From Bradyrhizobium guangxiense (GTDB lineage: Bacteria > Pseudomonadota > Alphaproteobacteria > Rhizobiales > Xanthobacteraceae), in contig NZ_CP022220.1 of the NCBI RefSeq assembly GCF_004114915.1, positions 496,001 to 560,000 of the forward strand: DNA of 64,000 nucleotides, read 5' to 3'. A program made the translations under genes and the position numbers. Below the pieces are notes generated by a model. It had not been told where the DNA came from and ran no database searches. It saw nothing but the letters and a program-made list of their open reading frames with translations. The first letter of the stretch is position 1, and each line of letters starts with the position of its first letter. Shown piece by piece: positions 7,251 through 17,148 of the stretch.

Positions 7251-8149
7251 TGAGGTGTGTTCGTCATATTCATTTCACCATGCGCTTGTTCGATGGACCG
7301 CAAGGCCCTTTCTCCATTCCGGCTCCTCCATGCAAAGGCGATGTTAGGGAGGAACACCTCCCGCTGCTGAATGGCGCGCACAAAGGCTTTCTCCATCGGG
7401 AAGAGGCGCGCAGGAGGACGTACCTGGCACAGTTTGGCGCGCGCCTGTTCGCTGCACCCTTCCTGTTGCTCGTGCTCGCGCTTTGCAGTGCTTCGGTCGC
7501 CGAGGAGACAGCAACAGGGGCGGAGCACGAAGGGGCCCAGCCATTCGAAACCTTCATCATCGAAGCTTCACAGCGTTTTTCCATTCCAGTCTCCTGGATT
7601 GTCGAGGTGATGGCTGTCGAAAGCACTGGAGACGTTCGTGCCAGATCGCCCAAAGGCGCCATGGGGCTGATGCAGCTCATGCCCGACACCTGGGCCGAAT
7701 TGCGCCGCCGGCACGCCCTCGGCAGCGATCCGTTCGACCCCCGTGACAACATCCTGGCAGGAACGGCGTATCTGCGTGAAATGCTCGACCGCTTCGGACC
7801 GAACGGCGTATTTGCTGCCTATCACGCAGGACCGCTGCGCTATCAGGAGCATCTTGCCGGGCGTCCATTGCCTGTCGAAACCCAAGCCTATGTGAAGAGG
7901 CTTGGGTCCGTGCTGGACGTCGATCAGCAACCGACCTGGAAGGCTGGCGTCACGTCATCAGCATCGTCGCTGCTCATTCCGCAGTCAACTCATAAGCCAA
8001 CTGACATGCCGAGAACGGACGACCGGTCGATAAGGATTGTGCCTTCGGCAGACATCATGAACGCTATCTCCTCGCGAGATATTCTGCGGATCGTTCCAAG
8101 CTCGACTGGTCTATTCGTGGCGCGGACCGATTCTCGCACCATGCAATGA
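7250..8149 (+). CDS. lytic transglycosylase (VirB1/TrbN-like)
   Basis: A 299-residue protein with a hydrophobic segment around residues 62-82 and an SLT domain at about residues 100-200. The catalytic glutamate lies in VSWIVEVMAVESTGD, followed by GAMGLMQLMPDTWAEL, DPRDNILAGTAYLREML and FAAYHAGPLRYQEH. Such enzymes cut peptidoglycan locally so the type IV secretion channel can be built; VirB1 and TrbN are the classic examples. I chose the ATG overlapping the traF stop (TGATG) over GTG at 7232. The last 90 residues are low-similarity and serine-rich. The gene is followed by about 620 non-coding bases that look like oriT. Confidence 0.85.
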   Translation: MRCVRHIHFTMRLFDGPQGPFSIPAPPCKGDVREEHLPLLNGAHKGFLHREEARRRTYLAQFGARLFAAPFLLLVLALCSASVAEETATGAEHEGAQPFETFIIEASQRFSIPVSWIVEVMAVESTGDVRARSPKGAMGLMQLMPDTWAELRRRHALGSDPFDPRDNILAGTAYLREMLDRFGPNGVFAAYHAGPLRYQEHLAGRPLPVETQAYVKRLGSVLDVDQQPTWKAGVTSSASSLLIPQSTHKPTDMPRTDDRSIRIVPSADIMNAISSRDILRIVPSSTGLFVARTDSRTMQ

Positions 8150-8773
8150 TCAGAAGCGCGGTTGCGGAGCGGAACACATGTCAGCGAGCGATCGGCGAGA
8201 AGTGAGAGGGGCGGAGGTGAACGACCGTAAGCGTCCGGCATCTGCATACGGCATATGGGCGATGCCTTCGGCCCGCGCTCTACTCGTCGCTTCGCTCCTC
8301 ACCGAGCCACCCTATGGGTGTCTCGGCCCTTCGGGTAACGATCGCTATCGCAAGCGCTCGCAAACAGTGTGCGCTTCGCAAACTAACTGCCACGTCGCGG
8401 CTGTTTTTTTCCCAATGAATCGGCCACCAGCCGACGTGTTTCTGCAGGCGCTGTTGGAGGATCCACCACAATGAATCCCAACTGCTCTTTGCCGTAAATC
8501 TCCCTCCTTTGCAGGCGAAAAGGCAGGAGATTTGTCTGCTGATCCGTGGACCAGCAGACGAAATGTTCGTCAACTAGAGGAAGGAAGAGCGAGTAACAAA
8601 GAACGACGGGCTAGGGCAAGATAAAAGCGGCTCGCCCGTCGAACGCCAAGCCATTGCCATGGCTTGGGTTCTGGCGTGCCGATCGGTCGTGGCGCGTGCC
8701 GCGCTTTGAACATTCACAAGCAAATTCAATGCATCTTTCGGTACTGACTAAGATTTACGAGGAAAGAACGACC
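8150..8773. other. oriT: candidate origin of transfer region
   Basis: This gene-free interval directly before the relaxase gene is full of dyads. One is an 11-bp arm pair with one mismatch at 8302-8326. A 38-bp hairpin at 8496-8533 has outer arms AAATCTCC/GGAGATTT and inner arms CCTTT/AAAGG. It is directly followed by another at 8534-8559 (GTCTGCTG/CAGCAGAC). A fourth, at 8648-8665, has arms AAGCCAT/ATGGCTT. Relaxase-binding origins usually lie beside the relaxase gene and carry such hairpins; in ICEMlSym oriT lies near rlxS. The nick site cannot be named. Confidence 0.6.
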
Positions 8774-10531
8774 GTGAATACCAAGGACAGCGAACTTCAC
8801 ATCCGGCCCGGCCGCATCCGCAGCACGCGCGCGCCCAAGGCCAAGAGCTTCTTCAATCAGGTACTGCAAGCGGCGCAGAAGGCGGGCCACACCTCCGCCT
8901 CCTCGATGAGCCGCGGAGGACGCGTCGGGCGCTCGACGTTCGGCCGCGGCCGGCTCCAGTTTGCCCGCAACCGTCTGTTTAGCGCTGCGCGCCGCGTGAC
9001 CGTGAAGGCGCGGGTCGCGCGGCATAAGGGATTGGCATTCGGCTCGGCATCACTCGCGGCGCATATCTCGTACCTCCGGCGCGATGGCGTGACCCGCAGC
9101 GGCGAGAGAGCCTCGCTGTTTGACGCCGAACGCGAAGAGGTTGATGGCAGCGCCTTCGCCGAGCGTTGCAAGGGCGATCGGCATCATTTTCGATTCATCA
9201 TCGCACCCGAGGACGGGGGCGAGATGAGCGATCTGAAAGCGTTCACGCGCGATCTCGCCAGGCAGATGAAGGCGGACCTCGGCACACGGCTCGACTGGGT
9301 CGCCGTCGATCACTGGAACACGGACAATCCACACATTCACCTGCTTGTTCGCGGGGTCAGCGACAACGTTGAGGACCTCGTGATCTCCCGCGACTATATC
9401 AGCCAGGGACTACGCTCTCGCGCGGAAGAGCTGGCATCCATCGAGCTCGGGCCCAAAGCCGAGCACGAGATCCGCAGGGCTCTCGAACGCGAAGTCTTCG
9501 CCGAAAGATGGACACGGCTCGACCGCGAGATCCGTCTGGCTGCCGACGAGACCGGCTATCTCGACCTGCGGCCCGATCGGGAAGGGATATCTGACCCCGA
9601 AATCCGCCGCCTTATGATCGGGCGCCTTCAGCATCTGCAAAAGATGGGCCTTGCCTCATCGGCGGTACCCGGTGAGTGGATGGTGGGTTTGGACGCAGAA
9701 CCCCATCTCAGAGACCTTGCAATTCGGGGCGATATCATCAAGACCATGCATCAAGCGATGACAGAGCGGGGACAGGAACGAAGTCTCTCGGAATTCGCCG
9801 TTACGGGGGAAAGAACGACCGCACCGATTATCGGGCGATTATTGGCAACCGGGCTACACGACGAGCTCACCGGCGAAGCCTATGCGCTCATTGATGCGAC
9901 CGACGGACGGCTCCATCACGTCCGCTTTCGTGGTCTTGAGGCATTCGAACAGGCGCCCCCCATTGGCGGCATTGTCGAAGTCAGGCAGTTCGGTGGGATG
10001 GACGAGCAGCGGCCGACGCGCGTGCTCGCCAATCGCTCGGATTTCGATCTTCCCGCGCAAATAGGTGCGCCGGGAGCAACCTGGCTCGACCACCGACTGG
10101 TCGAGCGCGATTCGATGCCGCTCGCCTTGGGCGGCTTCGGGCGGGAGGCTCGGCAAGCGATGCAGGCGCGAGCCGAACATCTTGCAGAAGCAGGGCTCGC
10201 ACACCGAGCGGGAGGGCGCATCATCCTGCAACGCGATCTCCTCAATACGCTGCGGCGCCGGGAGCTAGAGGCGGCCGGTGCCGAAATCGCGGCCGAGACC
10301 GGCTTGCCTCACGCGCAAGCCGCAGTCGGTGAGCAGGTCGCAGGAACATACCGAAAGAGCCTGTCCCTCACGTCGGGCCGCTTTGCATTGATCGACAATG
10401 GGCTTGGCTTTCAACTCGTCCCCTGGACGCGCGAACTGGAAAAACGCCTCGGCCAGCATGTGACGGGAAGCGTTAGGGATGGCGGTGGGATCGAGTGGAG
10501 TTTCGGCCGCAAGCGCGACCTCGGTCTTTGA
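8774..10531 (+). CDS. rlxS: RlxS-type relaxase (VirD2-like, DUF3363)
   Basis: A 585-residue MOB-type relaxase. The N-terminal half carries HHFRFIIAPEDGGEM and DWVAVDHWNTDNPHIHLLVRG. The latter holds the histidine cluster that binds the metal ion at the nicking centre. The C-terminal half matches DUF3363 (WLDHRLVERDSMPLALGGFG, GRFALIDNGLGFQLVPW). It would nick oriT, stay bound to the DNA 5' end and be delivered by the Trb channel. GTG at 8774 follows AGGAAAG at a good distance and starts right before the conserved basic N-terminus; an open frame extends 40 codons further upstream. It overlaps nothing and is followed at once by traG. Confidence 0.88.
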   Translation: MNTKDSELHIRPGRIRSTRAPKAKSFFNQVLQAAQKAGHTSASSMSRGGRVGRSTFGRGRLQFARNRLFSAARRVTVKARVARHKGLAFGSASLAAHISYLRRDGVTRSGERASLFDAEREEVDGSAFAERCKGDRHHFRFIIAPEDGGEMSDLKAFTRDLARQMKADLGTRLDWVAVDHWNTDNPHIHLLVRGVSDNVEDLVISRDYISQGLRSRAEELASIELGPKAEHEIRRALEREVFAERWTRLDREIRLAADETGYLDLRPDREGISDPEIRRLMIGRLQHLQKMGLASSAVPGEWMVGLDAEPHLRDLAIRGDIIKTMHQAMTERGQERSLSEFAVTGERTTAPIIGRLLATGLHDELTGEAYALIDATDGRLHHVRFRGLEAFEQAPPIGGIVEVRQFGGMDEQRPTRVLANRSDFDLPAQIGAPGATWLDHRLVERDSMPLALGGFGREARQAMQARAEHLAEAGLAHRAGGRIILQRDLLNTLRRRELEAAGAEIAAETGLPHAQAAVGEQVAGTYRKSLSLTSGRFALIDNGLGFQLVPWTRELEKRLGQHVTGSVRDGGGIEWSFGRKRDLGL

Positions 10532-10574
10532 TTTCCTTGGCCAGAGCGTCATTCAGCGAAGGAGAGCCTTGTCG

Positions 10575-12557
10575 ATGTCCGGAACCAAGATCTTGTGGGG
10601 GCAGCTCGTGGCTGTCGGCGCGATCGTCCTGCTCACGATCTGGAGCGCGACGGAGTGGACGGCCTGGCGCTTGGCCTTCCAACCCGAGCTCGGTCTGCCC
10701 TGGTTCAAGATGTATGGATTTGCGGTCTATTACCCGCCCGAGTTCTTCTGGTGGTGGTTCGTGTTCGACGCCTATGCACCTGACGTATTCACCGAGGGCG
10801 CCTACATCGCCGCCTCTGGAAGCTTTCTCTCCATCGCCGTGGCCATCGCCATGTCTGTCTGGCGCGCCCGGGAGGCCAAGGACGTTGCCACCTATGGCTC
10901 GGCCCGATGGGCCAAGCTTGAGGAGGTGAGGGCGGGAGGTTTGCTGAGCGCGGACGGGGTTGTGCTTGGCCGACTGGAGAAGAACGACCTGCGTCACGAT
11001 GGGCCCGAGCACGTCCTCTGCTTTGCTCCAACGAGGTCCGGCAAGGGCGTCGGGCTCGTCGTCCCCTCGCTGCTGACATGGCCGCACTCGGCCATCGTGC
11101 ACGACATCAAGGGTGAGAACTGGCAGCTCACAGCCGGGTTTCGGTCGAAGCACGGCCGTGTGCTGCTGTTCGATCCGACCAATGCCAGATCATCAGCCTA
11201 TAATCCGCTTCTGGAGGTCCGGCGCGGGGAGTGGGAGGTCAGGGACGTCCAGAACGTCGCAGATGTGCTCGTAGACCCCGAGGGCTCGCTCGACAAGCGG
11301 AACCATTGGGAGAAAACCAGTCATTCCCTGCTCGTCGGGGCAATCCTTCACGTCCTCTATGCCGAGCCCAATAAGACGCTCGCCGGCGTCGCCGCTTTTC
11401 TATCGGATCCCAAGCGGCCGATCGAAACGACGCTGAACGCGATGATGACGACAGCACACCTCAAGGACCAGGGGCCGCATCCGGTCGTCGCCTCTACGGC
11501 AAGAGAGCTGCTGAACAAATCCGAGAATGAACGCTCGGGTGTGCTTTCGACAGCGATGTCCTTCCTCGGACTTTATCGGGATCCCGTCGTCGCCGAAGTG
11601 ACAAGCCGCTGCGATTGGCGGATCGCCGACCTTATCGCAGACAACTGCCCCACCACGCTCTACCTGGTCGTGCCGCCCTCGGATATTTCGCGAACCAAGC
11701 CACTAGTCCGCTTGATCCTCAACCAAATCGGGCGGCGGATCACCGAGGACCTTCAGGATAAGGATCGCCGTCACCGCGTGTTGCTGATGCTGGATGAATT
11801 TCCAGCTTTGGGACGACTTGATTTTTTCGAGTCGGCACTGGCTTTCATGGCCGGCTACGGCATCAAGGCGTTCCTCATTGCCCAGTCGCTCAACCAGATC
11901 GAGAAGGCCTACGGCCCGAATAACGCGATCCTAGACAACTGTCATGTCCGGGTAAGCTTTGCGACCAATGATGAGCGCACCGCAAGGCGCGTCTCCGATG
12001 CGCTAGGCACGGCAACCGAAATACGCTCCATGAAGAACTACGCCGGCCATCGGCTCAACCCATGGCTCGGCCATCTCATGGTCTCTCGCCAAGATACCGC
12101 GCGGCCGCTTCTGACCCCGGGAGAGGTCATGCAGCTGCCGCCGTCAGAGGAGATCGTGATGGTGGCAGGCACTCCTCCAATCCGTGCGAGAAAAGTGCGC
12201 TACTACGAGGATGAGCGATTTGCCGAGCGCGTACTTCCCCCGCCAGATCCCGTCAAGATCCGAAGGTCTTCTCGCGCCGACAGCTGGTCAGGGCTGAAGG
12301 CCGCTATTCCCGATAAGACGCCCGCGGACATTGGCGGTGGCGACGCTGACACGGCCAATGGCGGACTGCGGCGAGAGCCCGAGCTTCCGGATCACCTCGC
12401 CATCGTTAAGGAAACGACGGAGGTCGCGCCGGCCGAGGAATTCGCCGTGCTGGAAGACGACGAAGATGCCGCGCGCCAGTCGCGCCTGCTGCGGCAGAAG
12501 ATGCGCGGCGTTGCGCGGAAAGCCGCACTCGACCCGAATGATGGCATTGAATTGTGA
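10575..12557 (+). CDS. traG: TraG coupling protein (VirD4 family ATPase)
   Basis: A 660-residue type IV coupling protein. Two N-terminal membrane helices (about residues 10-28 and 74-93) precede TYGSARWAKLEE, the conserved start of the VirD4/TraG domain. Walker A is FAPTRSGKGVGLVVPSLL, Walker B is RVLLMLDEFPALGRLDFFE, and SLNQIEKAYGPNNAILDNCHVRVSFATND is the usual motif after it. It would link relaxase-bound DNA to the secretion channel, driven by ATP. I chose ATG 10575, which lies about 9 bases after GGAGAG; TTG at 10569 is possible. The acidic C-terminal tail after residue 600 is typical of the family. Confidence 0.93.
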   Translation: MSGTKILWGQLVAVGAIVLLTIWSATEWTAWRLAFQPELGLPWFKMYGFAVYYPPEFFWWWFVFDAYAPDVFTEGAYIAASGSFLSIAVAIAMSVWRAREAKDVATYGSARWAKLEEVRAGGLLSADGVVLGRLEKNDLRHDGPEHVLCFAPTRSGKGVGLVVPSLLTWPHSAIVHDIKGENWQLTAGFRSKHGRVLLFDPTNARSSAYNPLLEVRRGEWEVRDVQNVADVLVDPEGSLDKRNHWEKTSHSLLVGAILHVLYAEPNKTLAGVAAFLSDPKRPIETTLNAMMTTAHLKDQGPHPVVASTARELLNKSENERSGVLSTAMSFLGLYRDPVVAEVTSRCDWRIADLIADNCPTTLYLVVPPSDISRTKPLVRLILNQIGRRITEDLQDKDRRHRVLLMLDEFPALGRLDFFESALAFMAGYGIKAFLIAQSLNQIEKAYGPNNAILDNCHVRVSFATNDERTARRVSDALGTATEIRSMKNYAGHRLNPWLGHLMVSRQDTARPLLTPGEVMQLPPSEEIVMVAGTPPIRARKVRYYEDERFAERVLPPPDPVKIRRSSRADSWSGLKAAIPDKTPADIGGGDADTANGGLRREPELPDHLAIVKETTEVAPAEEFAVLEDDEDAARQSRLLRQKMRGVARKAALDPNDGIEL

Positions 12558-12564
12558 GAAGATC

Positions 12565-12993
12565 ATGCGCAACCGCATGAACGTCTACTTCCCTCCAGAG
12601 CTGTTGGCACAGATCACGGAACTTGCCGATCGAAAAAACATCTCACGCTCTGCAATCGTCGAGGCGGCAGTCAGCTCGTTCCTGTCCCCAGATGGCTCGG
12701 ACCGGCGGGAAGCCGCCTTTTCGCGTCGTCTCGACAGGATATCGCGCCAAATGCAACGCCTCGAACGCGACCTCGGACTTACCGCTGAAACTCTGGCTCT
12801 GTTCGTGCGGTTCTGGTTGACAGTCACGCCCCCGCTTCCCTCCGACGCCCAGGCTGCCGCCCAAGCCAAGGGGCGTGAGCGCTTCGAGGGTTTTGTCGAG
12901 ACGCTCGGCCGTCGCCTGCAAAAGGGGCAGAGTTTTCTGCGCGAGATTCCCGAAGATATCGTTCGGCAGCCGGCGGACGGAGACAGCAACTGA
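12565..12993 (+). CDS. CopG/RHH-type conjugal transfer protein
   Basis: A 142-residue protein whose N-terminus (MNVYFPPELLAQITELADRKNISRSAIVEAAVSSFL) is a ribbon-helix-helix fold, the CopG type of DNA-binding protein. The middle has a coiled-coil-like run (RRLDRISRQMQRLERDLGL) for dimerisation. Such proteins sit between traG and trbB in many alphaproteobacterial ICEs and probably act as repressor or relaxosome accessory. It starts 7 bases after the traG stop; ATG at 12541, inside traG, would add eight residues. Confidence 0.82.
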   Translation: MRNRMNVYFPPELLAQITELADRKNISRSAIVEAAVSSFLSPDGSDRREAAFSRRLDRISRQMQRLERDLGLTAETLALFVRFWLTVTPPLPSDAQAAAQAKGRERFEGFVETLGRRLQKGQSFLREIPEDIVRQPADGDSN

Positions 12994-13146
12994 CATCGGT
13001 TGTTGAGGCTTTGCGCCAATGTTTCTCTTTCTACGCTAGCCTACGATCCGACGAGCCACGTTGTTGCGTCATCTTCCATCGTGGTTTTTCTAATCGTCCC
13101 CATCTGAGGCGCTCGTGGGGGGCGCTCTCAAGCGAATGGGGCTCTC

Positions 13147-14115
13147 GTGATAATCCAGTCGGCTCAAGCGGAGGCGATCTCGCGCGGCGCGCGCATGCTG
13201 CGCAGCGCGCTCGGGCCTGCGGTCGCGCGCTATCTCGAAGACGATGCCGTCATCGAAGTGATGCTCAATCCCGATGGGCGGCTCTGGATCGACCGCCTGT
13301 CCGGCGGTTTGGAGGATACCGGCCAGCAGCTGTCACCTGCGGACGGGGAGCGCATCATTCGGCTGGTCGCGCATCATGTCGGTGCAGAGGTCCATGGAGC
13401 TGCTCCCCGGATCTCGGCCGAGCTGCCGGAAACCGGAGAGCGGTTCGAGGGATTGTTGCCGCCGGTCGTGGCTCGGCCGACCTTTGCGATCCGAAAGCCA
13501 GCGGTCGCTGTCTTTACGCTCGACGATTACGTCGCCGCCGGGATCATGCGCGCCGGTCAAGCCGCGATGCTGCGGGACGCCGTTGCCGGGCGACAGAACA
13601 TCCTCGTCGCGGGCGGCACGTCGACAGGCAAGACCACGCTGACCAATGCGCTGCTGGTGGAGGTTGCCAAGACCTCCGACCGGGTCGTTCTGATCGAAGA
13701 TACCAGGGAGCTGCAATGCCTGGCAGCAAACCTCGTGTCTCTGCGAACCAAGGACGGCGTGGTCTCGCTGTCTGACCTCGTGCGCTCTTCACTTCGGCTG
13801 CGGCCGGATCGAATTCCAATCGGTGAGGTCCGAGGCGCGGAGGCGCTCGATCTCCTCAAGGCCTGGGGCACGGGGCATCCCGGCGGCATCGGCACGATCC
13901 ACGCAGGTTCTGCGCTCGGGGCGCTACGTCGCCTGGAGCAGCTCATCCAGGAGGCGGTCGTCACCGTCCCGCGCGCGCTCATTGCCGAGACCATCAATGT
14001 CATCGCCGTCCTTTCGGGGCGCGGCGCCGATCGCCGCCTTGCCGAGCTCGCCCGCGTCGAGGGCATCAGTGCGGGCGGCGACTACAGTCTTTCACCAGCA
14101 GGAGATCTCAAGTGA
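13147..14115 (+). CDS. trbB: TrbB, VirB11-type secretion ATPase
   Basis: A 322-residue hexameric ATPase of the VirB11/TrbB family. It has Walker [16 protein letters not shown] near residue 157, [12 protein letters not shown] as the Asp box, Walker B region [29 protein letters not shown], and the His box [18 protein letters not shown]. It would sit at the inner-membrane base of the Trb channel and power pilus assembly and transport. Start GTG 13147 gives the family N-terminus and sits about 150 bases after the CopG-type gene. Its stop overlaps the GTG of trbC. Confidence 0.94.
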   Translation: MIIQSAQAEAISRGARMLRSALGPAVARYLEDDAVIEVMLNPDGRLWIDRLSGGLEDTGQQLSPADGERIIRLVAHHVGAEVHGAAPRISAELPETGERFEGLLPPVVARPTFAIRKPAVAVFTLDDYVAAGIMRAGQAAMLRDAVAGRQNILVAGGTSTGKTTLTNALLVEVAKTSDRVVLIEDTRELQCLAANLVSLRTKDGVVSLSDLVRSSLRLRPDRIPIGEVRGAEALDLLKAWGTGHPGGIGTIHAGSALGALRRLEQLIQEAVVTVPRALIAETINVIAVLSGRGADRRLAELARVEGISAGGDYSLSPAGDLK

Positions 14116-14432
14116 ACCATCGCCTCCAGACTTCGCAAGCTTTCACCCTGGCCTTGATTGCCATGACCACGACCGCTACCCCCGTCATGGCCGCCGGCTC
14201 CAACATGCCCTGGGAGCAGCCGCTCAACCAGATTCTGCAATCGGTCGAGGGGCCTGTCGCCAAGATCATCGCGGTCATCATCATCGTGGTCACAGGCTTG
14301 ACGCTGGCCTTCGGCGATTCGTCCGGCGGCTTTCGCCGGCTGATCCAGATCGTCTTCGGCCTGTCGATTGCCTTTGCGGCTTCGAGTTTCTTCCTGTCGT
14401 TCTTCTCGTTTGGCGGCGGCGTGGTGATCTGA
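14112..14432 (+). CDS. trbC: TrbC, VirB2-type pilin precursor
   Basis: A 106-residue precursor. A long signal sequence ends near TATPVMAAGS, the likely cleavage site. Two hydrophobic helices follow (IIAVIIIVVTGLTLAFG and LIQIVFGLSIAFAASSFFL). This is the layout of TrbC/VirB2 conjugative pilins. Maturation by TraF, encoded upstream, is expected. It starts with GTG inside the end of trbB and its last base overlaps the first base of trbD. Confidence 0.92.
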   Translation: MNHRLQTSQAFTLALIAMTTTATPVMAAGSNMPWEQPLNQILQSVEGPVAKIIAVIIIVVTGLTLAFGDSSGGFRRLIQIVFGLSIAFAASSFFLSFFSFGGGVVI

Positions 14433-14695
14433 TGCAGGAGGGCGTCGCAGGCTTCCTCGTGCCGGTGCATCGCGCATTGACCGAACCGATCCTGATGGGC
14501 GGAGCGCCGAGAGCTGTTGCGATCGTCAATGGCACGCTCGCAGCGGCACTTGGATTGGGATTGCGCCTGTGGATCGCGGGCCTGCTGCTCTGGGCGCTCG
14601 GCCACGCCGCAGCTGTATGGGCCGCAAAGCGCGATCCCGCTTTCGTCGAGGTCGTACACCGCCACCTGCGAATTCCCGCTCATTTCGATCTTTAG
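14432..14695 (+). CDS. trbD: TrbD, VirB3-type inner-membrane protein
   Basis: An 87-residue protein: FLVPVHRALTEPILMGGAPRAVAIVNGTLAAALGLGLR followed by a second hydrophobic stretch and the ending FVEVVHRHLRIPAHFDL. This is the VirB3/TrbD signature, with two membrane helices and a conserved C-terminus. VirB3 proteins work with the VirB4/TrbE ATPase, encoded next. It is coupled to trbC by a one-base overlap (TGATG). Confidence 0.9.
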   Translation: MQEGVAGFLVPVHRALTEPILMGGAPRAVAIVNGTLAAALGLGLRLWIAGLLLWALGHAAAVWAAKRDPAFVEVVHRHLRIPAHFDL

Positions 14696-14706
14696 GAACC
14701 TTTCCC

Positions 14707-17148
14707 ATGTTGAATCTTGCCGAATATCGCAAGTCGAACACCCGCCTTGCGGACTTCCTTCCCTGGGCCGCGTTGGTCGATGAGGGCATTGTCCTGAACA
14801 AGGATGGCTCGTTCCAACGCACGGCCAAATTTCGCGGGCCCGATCTCGACAGCGCGGTACCGGCGGAGCTCGTCGCAGTCGCCGGCCGGCTCAACAATGC
14901 GCTGCGCCGCCTTGGCTCGGGCTGGGCGGTCTTCGTCGAAGCCCAGCGTCACTCCGCGGGAGCATACCCGCCGAGCATGTTCCCGGACGTCGCCTCCGCG
15001 CTCGTTGACGCCGAGCGCAAGGCCCAGTTCGAGGAGGAGGGCGTCCACTACGAGTCGAGCTACTATCTTACGCTCCTTTATCTTCCGCCGCCGGAAGATG
15101 CCGCAAGGGCCGAGCGGCTTCTCTATGAGGGCTGCGCTCGCAACGAAGATGCCGATGCGCGGCAGGTGCTGGCTGGCTTCGTTGATCGGACGGCGCGCCT
15201 CCTGCAGTTGATCGAAGGCTTCATGCCCGAATGCCGCTGGCTCGATGACAGCGAAACACTGACCTATCTTCACGCGACGATCTCGACAAAGCGCCATCGT
15301 GTCCGCGTCCCGGAGATCCCGATGTACCTGGACGCTCTGCTGGCGGATCAGCCGCTCTCGGGAGGGCTGGAGCCGATGCTGGGAGCGGCGCATTTGCGGG
15401 TGCTCACGATCGTCGGCTTCCCGACCGCCACGACCCCTGGGATTCTTGATGACCTCAATCGGCTTGCCTTCTCCTATCGCTGGTCGAGCCGAGCCATCAT
15501 GCTCGACAAGCTAGAAGCCACAAGGCTGCTAACCCGAATTCGCCGGCAGTGGTTCGCCAAGCGGAAGTCTATTGCCGCGATCCTGAAGGAGGTGATGACG
15601 AACGAAGCATCCTCGCTGCTGGATACCGATGCGCACAACAAGGCGATGGACGCGGACGCCGCGCTCCAGGAACTTGGATCCGACGAGATCGGAGAGGCCT
15701 TTGTCACCGCCACTGTCATCGTTTGGGATCTGAATGCAAGGGCGGCCGACGAAAAGCTACGCCAAGTGGAAAAGGTCATTCAGGGTCGCGATTTCACCTG
15801 CATGGTCGAGACGGTCAATGCCGTCGAGGCGTGGCTCGGCAGCCTCCCCGGCCATGTCTACGCCAATGTTCGGCAGCCTCCGATCTCCACCTTGAATCTC
15901 GCGCACATGATTCCTCTCTCTGCCGTCTGGGCAGGCGAGGCGAGGGACCAGCACTTCAACGCGCCGCCGCTGCTCTTTGGCAAGACGGAAGGCTCGACGC
16001 CATTCCGCTTCTCCCTTCACGTTGGCGACGTCGGGCATACTCTTGTTGTGGGACCGACCGGCGCCGGCAAATCGGTTCTGCTCGCGTTGATGGCCCTTCA
16101 GTTCCGCCGCTATCCCGGCTCGCAGGTGTTCGCGTTCGATTTTGGCGGCTCGATCCGGGCGGCCGCGATCGCCATGGGCGGCGATTGGCACGACCTTGGT
16201 GGCGCGTTGTCGGCCGATGATGGCGCACCGATCGCATTGCAGCCGCTGGCCTGGATCGACAATCCCGCCGAACGGGCCTGGGCGACTGACTGGGTGGCCG
16301 CTCTTCTTACACGAGAGAAGGTCGATCTTTCTCCAGAAGGCAAGGACCATCTGTGGTCGGCCCTGACCTCGCTTGCCTCGGCACCGGTACCCGAGCGGAC
16401 GCTAACCGGGCTTTCTGTCCTTCTGCAGTCGAACGTCCTCAAGCGCGCTCTCCAGCCCTATTGTCTGGGTGGGCCCTATGGGCGGCTGCTGGATGCAGAA
16501 TTCGAGCGGCTTGGGGAAGCCTCAGTCCAGGCATTTGAGACCGAAGGACTGATCGGAACGGGGGCTGCGCCGGCCGTACTCGCTTATCTTTTTCACCGGA
16601 TCGGTGACCGGCTCGACGGCAGGCCTACATTGATCATCGTCGACGAGGGGTGGCTAGCGCTCGATGATGCCGATTTCGCAGGACAGTTGCGGGAGTGGCT
16701 GAAGACGCTCCGAAAAAAGAACGCCTCGGTGGTGTTTGCCACCCAGTCCCTTTCCGACATCGACGGCTCGGCAATCGCCCCCGCAATCATCGAGAGCTGC
16801 CCGACGCGGCTGCTCTTGCCAAACGAGCGCGCGATCGAGCCGCAGATCACAGCCATCTATCGCCGGTTCGGGCTCAATGATCGCCAAATCGAACTCCTGA
16901 GCAGGGCAACGCCGAAGCGCGACTATTATTGCCAGTCTCGCCGAGGCAACCGCATGTTCGAGCTTGGCCTCGGCGAGGTCGCACTCGCCTTTACAGCCGC
17001 ATCAGCCAAGTCCGATCAACTCGCAATCGAGCACCTGGTCGCCGAGCACGGCGCCGAGGGGTTTCTAGCGGTCTGGCTTGAGCACCGCGGAGCAAGCTGG
17101 GCTATCGACCTCATCCCGAATCTGAAAAATCTGGAGTCATCACGATGA
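14707..17148 (+). CDS. trbE: TrbE, VirB4-type secretion ATPase
   Basis: An 813-residue VirB4/CagE family ATPase. The N-terminal domain starts MLNLAEYRKSNTRLADFLPWAALVDEGI. Walker A is VVGPTGAGKSVLLALMAL near residue 450, Walker B is LIIVDEGWLALDDADF, and VVFATQSLSDIDGSAIAPAIIESC follows. The C-terminus has PKRDYYCQSRRGNRMFELGLG, typical of the family. It supplies energy for pilus assembly and substrate transfer at the inner membrane. ATG 14707 is 11 bases after the trbD stop; a frame extends upstream but only over trbD. Its stop overlaps the trbJ start. Confidence 0.94.
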   Translation: MLNLAEYRKSNTRLADFLPWAALVDEGIVLNKDGSFQRTAKFRGPDLDSAVPAELVAVAGRLNNALRRLGSGWAVFVEAQRHSAGAYPPSMFPDVASALVDAERKAQFEEEGVHYESSYYLTLLYLPPPEDAARAERLLYEGCARNEDADARQVLAGFVDRTARLLQLIEGFMPECRWLDDSETLTYLHATISTKRHRVRVPEIPMYLDALLADQPLSGGLEPMLGAAHLRVLTIVGFPTATTPGILDDLNRLAFSYRWSSRAIMLDKLEATRLLTRIRRQWFAKRKSIAAILKEVMTNEASSLLDTDAHNKAMDADAALQELGSDEIGEAFVTATVIVWDLNARAADEKLRQVEKVIQGRDFTCMVETVNAVEAWLGSLPGHVYANVRQPPISTLNLAHMIPLSAVWAGEARDQHFNAPPLLFGKTEGSTPFRFSLHVGDVGHTLVVGPTGAGKSVLLALMALQFRRYPGSQVFAFDFGGSIRAAAIAMGGDWHDLGGALSADDGAPIALQPLAWIDNPAERAWATDWVAALLTREKVDLSPEGKDHLWSALTSLASAPVPERTLTGLSVLLQSNVLKRALQPYCLGGPYGRLLDAEFERLGEASVQAFETEGLIGTGAAPAVLAYLFHRIGDRLDGRPTLIIVDEGWLALDDADFAGQLREWLKTLRKKNASVVFATQSLSDIDGSAIAPAIIESCPTRLLLPNERAIEPQITAIYRRFGLNDRQIELLSRATPKRDYYCQSRRGNRMFELGLGEVALAFTAASAKSDQLAIEHLVAEHGAEGFLAVWLEHRGASWAIDLIPNLKNLESSR

